NCBI GenBank assembly: GCA_963847735.1
Contig: CAWKAV010000021.1
Span: forward strand, 1-14,982
Reading direction: 5' to 3'
Length of the DNA stretch: 14,982 nucleotides
DNA from: CAWKAV01 sp963847735
GTDB taxonomy: Bacteria > Desulfobacterota > Desulfuromonadia > Desulfuromonadales > BM103
Part shown: positions 1 to 6,818 of the stretch, one piece after another
Layout: each line of letters opens with the position of its first letter
Numbering within the stretch: the first letter of the stretch is position 1
The notes under the pieces: model-generated
What the model was told of the DNA's origin: nothing
Seen by the model: the letters and a program-made list of their open reading frames with translations, nothing else
The model's database searches: none
Translations under genes and position numbers: made by a program

Positions 1-2000
1 GACCCACCCAGACTCAGTGGCAGCAGCGCTACAGCCTTCTGTTGGGCCCGAGCTTGTCTTATCAGCCTTCCCATTCCCTGCGCGGTTCCGCGAGTCTTGG
101 GTACTCCCGTGACGAAGTTGATTTTGGTGGCGAGCAAGGGCGGCAAACGGTCGAAACGATCACGCCATCAGCAGAAGTCTCCCTGGTGAATGATATTTTT
201 ACCTCGTCTATCTCTGGCGTTTATTCTGAAACCAGGCCTTCGGATGACGACAAATCCATCGGCAGCACATGGGAAGCAGTCATTTCCAGTGGCAGCTTTT
301 TGCGCCGGCCATATTGGCCCGGTGCAACCTTGTCATACACCGAGCAACGAGACCAGGATGAAGAAGGTCGTTCCTATGACGTAATTACCAGGTCCTGGGC
401 CGCCAATCTTGACTGGGACCTGCAACTTATCGGGGTGAATTACGATTACACCAACAGCACCACCGACGATCGGATCAGTGACGCTCAATTTAAAAATGAA
501 AGTCATTTTGTTCGTGCTGGTACGAGTTACGCGTTTTGGCAGAAGCGTGTCAATATAGATTTAAGCCAGCAATATTCATATTCGACGGGTGAAGTCAGCT
601 TTCCCGGTTCAGAGCTTGATCAGGTTATCGATGGACCGACTTTATCTGCAACCACAGATCCCGGCTTACTGTTTGATCCGTTCCTCTCGCTCAATGACAA
701 CGCTGAACTGCGTGATGGCGATCTGGTTAATCCGGCCGTGGTTGTTCCCGACCCGATTGACTTAGACCAGCGCCAGATCCACTTGGGGTTCGCAGTCGAA
801 TTCGCCCAGCAATTACGGGTGCTGTATATTTACATCGATCCATTTGACTCTCTCCCGGGCGATGATGCGGCTGCCCTGCAGTGGGATTATTATCGCCGCG
901 TTTTCGATAGCTCCCCGTGGGAGTTGGCAGCCTCGAATGTCCCTGCAAGTTATGATCCGGTCAACAAGCGGATTGTTTTGAATGTCAACACGGTTGACAG
1001 AGAGTTTATGGTCGTGGCGACGCTGCCCGTCGGTCAGCAATTGGTGGTCACTGAGTTTAACGTGATCAGAACCCTCACCGTAGATGATACGAGCACCAAG
1101 GTTACGACTCACAATACCTCTTTCAGCATTTCCGCACTTCTGGCGAGAGCACTGACACTGCGAAGCAGTTTGAACGTGAATTTGAGTGACTCAGAAGCTG
1201 GGGACAAGACAATCGAGAACGATACCTATACGGTGAGCGGATCCCTGGCCTGGGCTCCGACGCCCCTGTTTATGCCCTCGATAATTTACAGCCAAACTGA
1301 GAGCGAGATGACAGATCAGCCAACGACCCTGTCACGTACTTATGCAGCGGCACTGACCACCACACCTATTCGAACTTTGAGCGCAACGCTCGGTACCACT
1401 GTTTCTGAAAATTTCGAGGATGACCAAAAGATCGGAATTACTACCAGCTATAGCCTTGTTACCTCTGCGCAACTTTACCCCGATCTGAGCGCAGATTTTT
1501 TCCTGACCTATACTGACGGGGAGAGGTGGAATGATGACCGCGAAAAGTCGACTACTGAGACCTGGTCGGCACGCAGCAATCTCAGGGCGCAGATCAATCG
1601 CGTATTGTCATCTGATCTGGCGGCAAATTACATTCAGAGCGATAGCACAAACGTAGAGGGCGACAGCACCAGCAGCACGTCCAAGGCAGTAAGTCTTTCA
1701 CTGACACTGCAGCCTTCCGCTCTGCTGCTTGCGCGCCTCACCGCCAGCAGGGACTGGAGAGAGGGGGAAACCTTTGACCGTTATGTCTTCACGACCAATC
1801 TCGGGTTAATCCGTACGCAAAAGACCCAGTTAAACATGTTTTATCGGCACCGCATTGATGAAGCGAGGACGGACGATCGTATCGGCCTCAATGGCAGTTG
1901 GAATATTTCAAAGAACTTGTTTTTACAATCTAATTTTGATTACCAGTATGCAGAAACTTACAGCTGGCGGTTCCGTGCCGATCTCTCTTTAAGATTGTGA
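1..2000 (+). CDS. Outer-membrane beta-barrel protein, 5'-truncated by the window edge
   Basis: The frame is open from the first base, so the true start and signal peptide are outside the window; 665 residues are visible. A TTG at 42 is possible but has no ribosome binding site and falls inside a barrel-like stretch. Most of the protein is short alternating polar/hydrophobic segments rich in Ser, Thr, Tyr and Trp, joined by Asp/Asn-rich turns, which is the pattern of transmembrane beta-strands. It ends in FRADLSLRL, an amphipathic last strand whose final residue is Leu rather than the usual Phe. Roughly nt 740-1090 breaks the barrel pattern. That stretch (LYIYIDPFDSLPG, then WELAASNVPASYDPVNKR, then REFMVVATLP) resembles a discoidin/galactose-binding-like beta-sandwich, so a soluble domain seems inserted between strands. 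It sits beside lipoproteins and multiheme cytochromes, so it may be the porin part of an electron conduit or export complex. Barrel call fairly sure; function inferred. Confidence 0.75.
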   Translation, partial: PTQTQWQQRYSLLLGPSLSYQPSHSLRGSASLGYSRDEVDFGGEQGRQTVETITPSAEVSLVNDIFTSSISGVYSETRPSDDDKSIGSTWEAVISSGSFLRRPYWPGATLSYTEQRDQDEEGRSYDVITRSWAANLDWDLQLIGVNYDYTNSTTDDRISDAQFKNESHFVRAGTSYAFWQKRVNIDLSQQYSYSTGEVSFPGSELDQVIDGPTLSATTDPGLLFDPFLSLNDNAELRDGDLVNPAVVVPDPIDLDQRQIHLGFAVEFAQQLRVLYIYIDPFDSLPGDDAAALQWDYYRRVFDSSPWELAASNVPASYDPVNKRIVLNVNTVDREFMVVATLPVGQQLVVTEFNVIRTLTVDDTSTKVTTHNTSFSISALLARALTLRSSLNVNLSDSEAGDKTIENDTYTVSGSLAWAPTPLFMPSIIYSQTESEMTDQPTTLSRTYAAALTTTPIRTLSATLGTTVSENFEDDQKIGITTSYSLVTSAQLYPDLSADFFLTYTDGERWNDDREKSTTETWSARSNLRAQINRVLSSDLAANYIQSDSTNVEGDSTSSTSKAVSLSLTLQPSALLLARLTASRDWREGETFDRYVFTTNLGLIRTQKTQLNMFYRHRIDEARTDDRIGLNGSWNISKNLFLQSNFDYQYAETYSWRFRADLSLRL

Positions 2001-2075
2001 GCTTTGCCAACAACCCTTTAACTTTGATTCGTGTCGCTCTAACGTATAAAATCACAGAGGAAGACGAGGTTGAAT

Positions 2076-2648
2076 ATGTTTAAGAACATTTTGGTAGCAA
2101 TCATCGTGGGATTATTTCTGTGTGTCACCGGCTGCAGTTCCTCGACCGGCTCGGTTAAGTCTTTCATGCGTGAGGACACTAGTTTAGCGCATGTTGAGAG
2201 AGTTGCCGTGCTCCCATATGAAAACCTTGGCGGGGGCGGGGTTATGCGTATCCGGGAGATGACGATGACGCAGATTCTGAGCTCTGGCATGTTTGATGTG
2301 GTTGACAAGGGGCGTGTCGATAGTCTTTTACACGCCGAGGCGATTGAGCCGGGCGCCCCCTTTGATGAAGTCACTTTACGCCGTCTCGGCGAGCGACTCG
2401 GAGTTCAGGCCTTTTTCCTCGGTTCAGTGGAGGAAAGCGGCGACTCCCGCGGGAATTCGTTCTACACTGAAATCACAATGACTTTGCGATTAATTGACAG
2501 TGAATCAGGGGTGCTGCTCTGGCAGGCCAGTGGACGAGGCAGCGGGTATTCGCTAACTGACAGGCTGTTTGGTTTTTCACCCAAAGATTCTTTCCAGGTC
2601 ACGTTGGATCTGTTGGCCAGATTACTGGGTACGCTCAATCAAATTTAG
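2076..2648 (+). CDS. Small lipoprotein, TolB/CsgG/LpoB-like fold
   Basis: This is a 190-residue predicted outer-membrane lipoprotein. The signal peptide MFKNILVAIIVGLFLCVTGC ends in lipobox VTGC, with the lipidated Cys at residue 20. I chose ATG 2076 because a GAGG lies 6 bases upstream; a TTG at 2070 would add two residues. The mature part has the layout common to the CsgG, TolB N-terminal and LpoB families. A first strand, RVAVLPYENLGGGG (about 45-58), is followed by a helix (MTQILSSGMFDVVDKGRVDSL), then LGERLGVQAFFLGSVEE (about 109-125), and closing strands TMTLRLIDSESGVLLWQASG. At 190 residues it is shorter than E. coli CsgG (about 277), so an LpoB-type partner protein is more likely than a pore by itself. 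It follows the barrel gene by 75 bases and may work with it. Lipoprotein and fold class are well supported; the role is unknown. Confidence 0.8.
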   Translation: MFKNILVAIIVGLFLCVTGCSSSTGSVKSFMREDTSLAHVERVAVLPYENLGGGGVMRIREMTMTQILSSGMFDVVDKGRVDSLLHAEAIEPGAPFDEVTLRRLGERLGVQAFFLGSVEESGDSRGNSFYTEITMTLRLIDSESGVLLWQASGRGSGYSLTDRLFGFSPKDSFQVTLDLLARLLGTLNQI

Positions 2649-2693
2649 CCGCCACGTTTCTGGCCGCAAGACGACAGTATCAAACCGTTGTTC

Positions 2694-2723
2694 TTGACAA
2701 TCTGGCCGTGGTGAAAAAATGCT
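2694..2723 (+). promoter_or_regulatory. Weak candidate sigma-70 promoter
   Basis: A perfect -35 hexamer TTGACA (2694-2699) is followed 18 bases later by a poor -10 match, AATGCT (2718-2723). Transcription would begin near 2730, inside the dyad at 2728-2746, an arrangement typical of a repressor-controlled promoter. The -10 box matches only 3 of 6 positions, so this is tentative. A second candidate is TATACT at 2802-2807 with a weak TTATCT 17 bases upstream. Confidence 0.25.
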
Positions 2724-2727
2724 TGTT

Positions 2728-2746
2728 CGCACAGTCGGCCTGTGCG
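2728..2746. promoter_or_regulatory. 7-bp perfect inverted repeat (possible operator or RNA hairpin)
   Basis: Arms CGCACAG (2728-2734) and CTGTGCG (2740-2746) are exact reverse complements around the 5-base loop TCGGC. There is no following T-run, so it is not a standard terminator. It overlaps the expected start site of the TTGACA promoter candidate, which suits an operator or a 5'-UTR hairpin. Confidence 0.4.
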
Positions 2747-2845
2747 CTATACCGATGGAAAATTTGCCTTATCCCACGTTATCTTTCTTCATGCGGCGGG
2801 GTATACTTGTAAAGAATTAGTGGCAAGCTTGGGGTTGTCGTATAT

Positions 2846-2870
2846 AGGCTGCCCGGGTTGCTCGCAGCCT
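2846..2870. promoter_or_regulatory. Second 7-bp inverted repeat in the same leader
   Basis: Arms AGGCTGC (2846-2852) and GCAGCCT (2864-2870) are exact reverse complements around an 11-base loop containing CCGGG. It lies between the TATACT box and the next gene, so it would be in the mRNA leader of that gene. No T-run follows. It could be a regulatory hairpin or an operator; no known riboswitch motif is recognised. Confidence 0.35.
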
Positions 2871-3002
2871 GGCAGGAAACGGGCGGTTTAGAAGTTGAAC
2901 GATGTATGGAGATATGTGATAATGTTGCGGAAAGTGCACATTGCTTCGACATCAAAACAGTCAATGCGTATTCCGCCATGGCAAGAAAAATCCAAAAGAT
3001 TT

Positions 3003-4526
3003 ATGTTGAGCTTCAAGCGGGTTTTTTGCTTTCTGGCGCTCGTCTTGTGTCTTGTTTGCAAGCCAGCCGTTTCCATGGCGGCGGCCGGTTCTATTGCTGT
3101 CTTTCCCCTGCAGGAATTGGGCAAATGGCGCAACGAAGTTAATCTGCCCGTTACCGAGGCCCTCGTCGATAAATTGGCGGCCAGCGGCAATGACGTCCTG
3201 GCTTTGGAGTCGGTGATTGCCTTTATGGCCAATAGCCGGATACGGACTATTGGCTCCCTGGAATCATATCAGCTGACGAAGGTTTGGCAGGAGCTCGCAG
3301 TCCCGTTGGTGATGCTCGGGACGGTATGTCAACTTAGAGAGCGGCCGGAGCCCTCTTTAGGCTTGTCGTTGCAGTTGGTGCGTGTCAGTGATGCGCGGAC
3401 AATTTGGTCATATGTCGGAAGCATCAGCGCGGGAGATGAACGGCGTCTGCTCGCAATTGGCGAACCAACGTCAGTGGCAGACTTGCTTCCTTTGCTCCTT
3501 GATGAGCTTCTTGAACAGTGGCCATGGGAAATAATCGCTGGAGTGCAGCAGTCCTACCAGGTCACGATTGACTCATTTATCCTGCAGCCTCAGTATGTGG
3601 CTCCAGGCGCTGAGGTCAGCTCGTGGGTGCGCTTGCGTAAATCCTGGCCAGCGGATCGGTCGCCGCGAGTTTTTTTTAAAGTTGACGATCAGCTCCATGC
3701 GGCCAAGATGTCCGCCGATGACATGCACTATGAGTCCACCTGGGTAAGCGGTGAACAGAATGGCCGGGTCTCGGTTGACCTGATTCTTGAGTGGCCTGAA
3801 TATGGCCGCCGGGAGTCTGCTCCTCTTGGTTCGTACGTGGTTGATGGAATGCTGCCGCTGCTTGATTTTACCTTTGGCGGGACCCAGGACATGGGTGGCA
3901 ACCCGGCATTCCGCAGCGATTTGATCATAATTCCACGGCCGCTGGTGCGTAAACCTTTGAACCGATGGCGGGTCTCGTTCTATGACGAAAAGGGAGATCT
4001 ATTGACCGACGAGAAAGGGTCGGGGAACTTGCCCTATCGTATCGTTTGGAATGGTCGTGCCCGCCATGGGGAATCTGTCGAAGACGGGGAATACCTGGTC
4101 ACGCTTGAAGCCTGGGATTTGGCCGGAAATTACTCTATCGCCGAGCATCAGGTCTGGCGGAGTTACGCCTCCCCCCAATTGGGTTTGGCTGTAGAGCGAA
4201 ACGATGAGACGACAACGATCAACCTGGAAAGCGACAACCTTGTGCCTTTGTCTTCCTGGCGAATGGAAATGTGGACAAAAGAAGGCAAGTACCTGGCACA
4301 TGCCTCAGGCAAGGGCAAGGATTTGCCCGCACGGGTCGGGATCGAGCAGTTATCTGCCGAGCAATATGATCAAATCCAAGGATACGTGGTTGTAATTGAT
4401 GTTTTGGGCAACCGCAGCCGCAGAAAAGTAGAGGATATGCTCCCGAAGCTGCAGAAGCCTGTTACAGAAGAGGTCAAAGAAACTAAACCCGCTGGTGTTT
4501 CCGAGACCTGGGTTAATGAATTCTGA
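3003..4526 (+). CDS. Exported protein: TolB/CsgG-like N-terminal domain plus FlgD-type Ig domains
   Basis: From ATG 3003 this is 507 residues, starting with a clear signal peptide (MLSFKRVFCFLALVLCLVCK, then PAVSMA) cleaved near residue 26. Earlier in-frame starts exist (2895, 2922, 2964), but they put a long polar stretch before the hydrophobic core; ribosome binding is weak at all of them. Residues about 30-175 (IAVFPLQELGKWRNE, LVMLGTVCQL, ARTIWSYVGSIS) follow the TolB/CsgG-like layout of its two neighbours, without a lipobox. About 185-283 is a beta-sandwich. Residues about 290-385 contain WNGRARHGESVEDGEYLVTLEAWDLAGN in two parts, the signature of FlgD_ig-like domains. A second such repeat, ending YVVVIDVLGN, covers about 390-470, and the tail is Lys/Glu/Pro-rich. 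FlgD scaffolds flagellar hook assembly, so a filament or envelope scaffold is possible, but the function is unknown. Confidence 0.72.
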   Translation: MLSFKRVFCFLALVLCLVCKPAVSMAAAGSIAVFPLQELGKWRNEVNLPVTEALVDKLAASGNDVLALESVIAFMANSRIRTIGSLESYQLTKVWQELAVPLVMLGTVCQLRERPEPSLGLSLQLVRVSDARTIWSYVGSISAGDERRLLAIGEPTSVADLLPLLLDELLEQWPWEIIAGVQQSYQVTIDSFILQPQYVAPGAEVSSWVRLRKSWPADRSPRVFFKVDDQLHAAKMSADDMHYESTWVSGEQNGRVSVDLILEWPEYGRRESAPLGSYVVDGMLPLLDFTFGGTQDMGGNPAFRSDLIIIPRPLVRKPLNRWRVSFYDEKGDLLTDEKGSGNLPYRIVWNGRARHGESVEDGEYLVTLEAWDLAGNYSIAEHQVWRSYASPQLGLAVERNDETTTINLESDNLVPLSSWRMEMWTKEGKYLAHASGKGKDLPARVGIEQLSAEQYDQIQGYVVVIDVLGNRSRRKVEDMLPKLQKPVTEEVKETKPAGVSETWVNEF

Positions 4527-4533
4527 GACTCGC

Positions 4534-5214
4534 ATGATGCTGAAATGTCACACACGCGCCGGCTATGGCTTGATCCTCATCCTGCTTGCCTTGCTGGTTA
4601 CAGGGTGCAGTTCTACTCATACCACGTCCGGTGTGGTCCCGATCGATTTGGCGTTCCTGGGAGTGACTCAGTTTCCGGTTAACCAGAAGGCCGGTAGCTT
4701 GCCGAAGGGGCCCATTTGTCGTGTGGCCGTACTGCCCTTTGTTAATGATAGTGAATACCCCCAGGCCGACGCCCTGTTCGACAAAGTATTCACATCTGAA
4801 TTGCGTAATTTGACCAATTACCTGGTGGTGCAAGAGGGCGATATCCTGAAAGTCTATCAACAGTTGCGAGCTCTGCCGGGCCAAGTTCTCTCCCCGGAGG
4901 AGTTGCAACTGGTTGCGGACCGTGTCGATGCGCAACTTTTGATCAGCGGGATCGTTTTGGAAATGAGTGAAAACAGGTCCCTCCATGAAGGTGTTGACCC
5001 GACGATCACTGTGGATGTGCAGATACGTGACGGGAGCAGTGGCGACGTGCTTTGGACAACTTTACACCGAAGGCGAGGCATTGATTATCGCAAAGTCATG
5101 CATTTCGGTGCAATTCACACCGTCACTGGCCTAAGCAGTCAGATGGCAATAGAAATCATCAACCTCTGGTTTGGAAAAGGACTCACGCAATGCGACGTTT
5201 CACCTCGATTTTAA
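4534..5214 (+). CDS. Lipoprotein, TolB/CsgG/GNA1162-like
   Basis: From ATG 4534 this is 226 residues; ATG 4516 (overlapping the previous stop) and GTG 4495 are alternatives that only lengthen the signal N-region. I chose 4534 because a GAG lies 6 bases upstream and the signal peptide then has normal length: a hydrophobic core LILILLALLVTGC with the lipidated Cys at residue 25. The mature domain starts RVAVLPFVNDSEYPQADALF (about 63-82), followed by a helix, a strand YLVVQEGD, then VADRVDAQLLISGIVLEMSE (about 127-146) and closing strands TVDVQIRDGSSGDVLWTTLHRR. This is the same fold class as the proteins at 2076 and 3003. It starts 7 bases after the upstream stop and its last 25 bases overlap the next gene, so it is translationally tied to both. 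It is probably an outer-membrane-anchored periplasmic partner of the barrel or export complex; the specific role is unknown. Confidence 0.8.
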   Translation: MMLKCHTRAGYGLILILLALLVTGCSSTHTTSGVVPIDLAFLGVTQFPVNQKAGSLPKGPICRVAVLPFVNDSEYPQADALFDKVFTSELRNLTNYLVVQEGDILKVYQQLRALPGQVLSPEELQLVADRVDAQLLISGIVLEMSENRSLHEGVDPTITVDVQIRDGSSGDVLWTTLHRRRGIDYRKVMHFGAIHTVTGLSSQMAIEIINLWFGKGLTQCDVSPRF

Positions 5215-6818
5215 TTCTTCTTCTTTGTCTGCTTGTTCTACCCGCGGGGCCATCTGAAGCCTGGTTTTTTGGTAGTGATGAGCCCCTCGTCACTATCGAT
5301 GATCAGAGTTACTCTGCGGACGATTTCAAACGTTGGTGGAAGTTCTGGAATGATAGCGACCTTGCGTTGCCGGAAACTCCGGAGCCCTATATCGATTTTC
5401 TGCTTCTGGCCAGAGAAGCAGCGAACATTGAGCTCGATGCAAATCCAGGATTCAGTCGTCAAACGCGAGTTTTTCTCCAGGCACGTTCCTTGCTCATGCT
5501 TAAGTATGATGCCGTTGATAGCCGGATTAAGGTCACTGACTCCGATCTGCAGGCACGTTATCAGGAAGTTTATCTCCCCCGCTGGCTGGTACAACGGCTT
5601 GAATTTCGTGACGAAGGCGCGGCAGGGGCGGCGTGGCAAGGGTTGTCAGACAAGGCCCTGACGATAGAAGAGCTTTTGGCCCGGGCCCCCGAACAAGGCG
5701 GCCCGCAAAAGCTGACGGAGAACTGGTTGCGGCCCCAGGGTATCGATGCTGGCTGGGCCGTCATTTTCGAAAAAACGGCGGTTGGCGAAGTGATCGATCC
5801 CGTTGAGCACGAAGGGGGGACATCCCTTTTTTATCTGAAGGAGAAAAAAGGCGGTGACGAGGATGATTTTGCAAAATTTAAAGATGAGATCCAGAAAGAT
5901 ATCTGGAAGCTACAGGAAGATGAACTCTCTCTCGAACTTCTTAAGTCGCTCTATGATAAGTATAAAGTGGTGGTTAATCGCGAGAGGATTGATGCTATCG
6001 ACTTAACTGCCGGCGATGACGCTCTTACCGAAGACGTGGTGATCAGCACGAGCCAGCAAAACTTCACGGAGAAGGAATACGTTGCTGTGATACGTCGTTT
6101 AATCGCTTCACGGCCAACCGCTGCCCATGCCTTGGGTGACAAAGAAGAAACAGCCAAGATGAAAGCCGAGACGGTGAACAATATCCTCGCGCAAAGTCTG
6201 ACCAACTGGGAGGCGCTTGATCGCCATTACGAGGAAAAAGAGCCCTTTAAGTGGGAGTACAGGTTCCATGTCGACTATCGACTTACTACGGCTCTCGATG
6301 AGCGGATATTTTTACCCGAGGCAGATGTAAGCGAAGATGAAATTCAGCAACACTACAATACAAATCTGGCTCTTTACTCGAAGCCGGCGCTCGTTAAGCT
6401 CTTTATCCTAGACGATACTCAGGGGCCAATTGACCAGGTCTGGGCGGATGCCGTTGTTGGCAAGGATTTTGTGGGTGCCATGAAGAAACACCTTGAGAAA
6501 TTTGTTTCTGCCCGGGAGATCCCTGCAAACCATCTTGAACCGGAGGTCAAGGCGGTTGTTGACAAAATGGCTGTTGGAGAGACCAGCTCTCCCTTCGAAG
6601 CTTTGGGCAGCCAGGTGATTGTGCATCTGATTTCCCGTACACCGCAAACTCCTGTGCCCTTGGAGAATGTGAAAAGTACAATCCGCACCAAGTTGGTCAA
6701 TGCCAAGGTTAAACAGCTGCGCAACGCGACTCTGGACAAGATCAAGGCGACTACAAAGATCGAGGTAAACAAAAAACAATGGCAAGCCATTGAAAAAGAG
6801 CTTGGAGGAGTAAGATGA
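5190..6818 (+). CDS. Periplasmic SurA/PpiC-like protein with two parvulin-type domains
   Basis: 542 residues. The start has AAGGA 8 bases upstream and overlaps the previous gene by 25 bases. The signal peptide MRRFTSILILLLCLLVLPAG is followed by PSEA, with cleavage likely after residue 24. Residues about 33-125 are a SurA_N-like helical region. About 128-222 is a first parvulin-like domain (ELLARAPEQGG, WAVIFEKTAVGEVIDPVEHEGG, TSLFYLKEKKG). A charged helical linker follows, then a second helical region with a second parvulin-like domain at about 395-490 (DKMAVGETSSPFEALGSQVIVHLISR). Where active parvulins carry a catalytic His in the first strand (as in the xxHIL pattern), these domains have LVQRLEF and LVKLFIL, so both look catalytically degraded and chaperone-like. 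It directly precedes and overlaps the 26-heme cytochrome gene, so the cytochromes or the barrel are probable clients. Family call confident; loss of catalysis inferred. Confidence 0.85.
   Translation: MRRFTSILILLLCLLVLPAGPSEAWFFGSDEPLVTIDDQSYSADDFKRWWKFWNDSDLALPETPEPYIDFLLLAREAANIELDANPGFSRQTRVFLQARSLLMLKYDAVDSRIKVTDSDLQARYQEVYLPRWLVQRLEFRDEGAAGAAWQGLSDKALTIEELLARAPEQGGPQKLTENWLRPQGIDAGWAVIFEKTAVGEVIDPVEHEGGTSLFYLKEKKGGDEDDFAKFKDEIQKDIWKLQEDELSLELLKSLYDKYKVVVNRERIDAIDLTAGDDALTEDVVISTSQQNFTEKEYVAVIRRLIASRPTAAHALGDKEETAKMKAETVNNILAQSLTNWEALDRHYEEKEPFKWEYRFHVDYRLTTALDERIFLPEADVSEDEIQQHYNTNLALYSKPALVKLFILDDTQGPIDQVWADAVVGKDFVGAMKKHLEKFVSAREIPANHLEPEVKAVVDKMAVGETSSPFEALGSQVIVHLISRTPQTPVPLENVKSTIRTKLVNAKVKQLRNATLDKIKATTKIEVNKKQWQAIEKELGGVR

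Larger units (their letters stand above)
2649..3002. other. Intergenic region, about 350 bases, with dyads and possible promoter
   Basis: No convincing gene lies here. The region contains a perfect TTGACA at 2694-2699, a 7-bp inverted repeat at 2728-2746, a TATACT at 2802-2807 and a second 7-bp inverted repeat at 2846-2870. No U-run follows either hairpin, so neither is a classic intrinsic terminator. In-frame upstream start codons for the next gene exist at 2895 (TTG), 2922 and 2964 (ATG), so the last about 100 bases could be coding if the signal peptide has an extended N-region. It is the only long gap in the window and so the likeliest promoter region for the downstream gene run. Confidence 0.6.

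Noticed and set aside
2703..2725. Sigma-54 type -24/-12 promoter
   Set aside because: TGG...TGC elements are present, but GG and GC are 9 bases apart rather than the required 10 and the flanking consensus is poor.
2711..2812. Small Cys-containing open frame of 33 codons starting GTG 2711
   Set aside because: No ribosome binding site, overlaps the dyad and promoter-like elements, and no recognisable features; most likely chance.
2649..2894. A c-di-GMP (GEMM) riboswitch in the leader, common before cytochrome genes in these bacteria
   Set aside because: An ACCGATGG near 2751-2758 recalls the end of GEMM elements, but the conserved CGCAAAGC core and tetraloop-receptor pattern are absent from the preceding bases.
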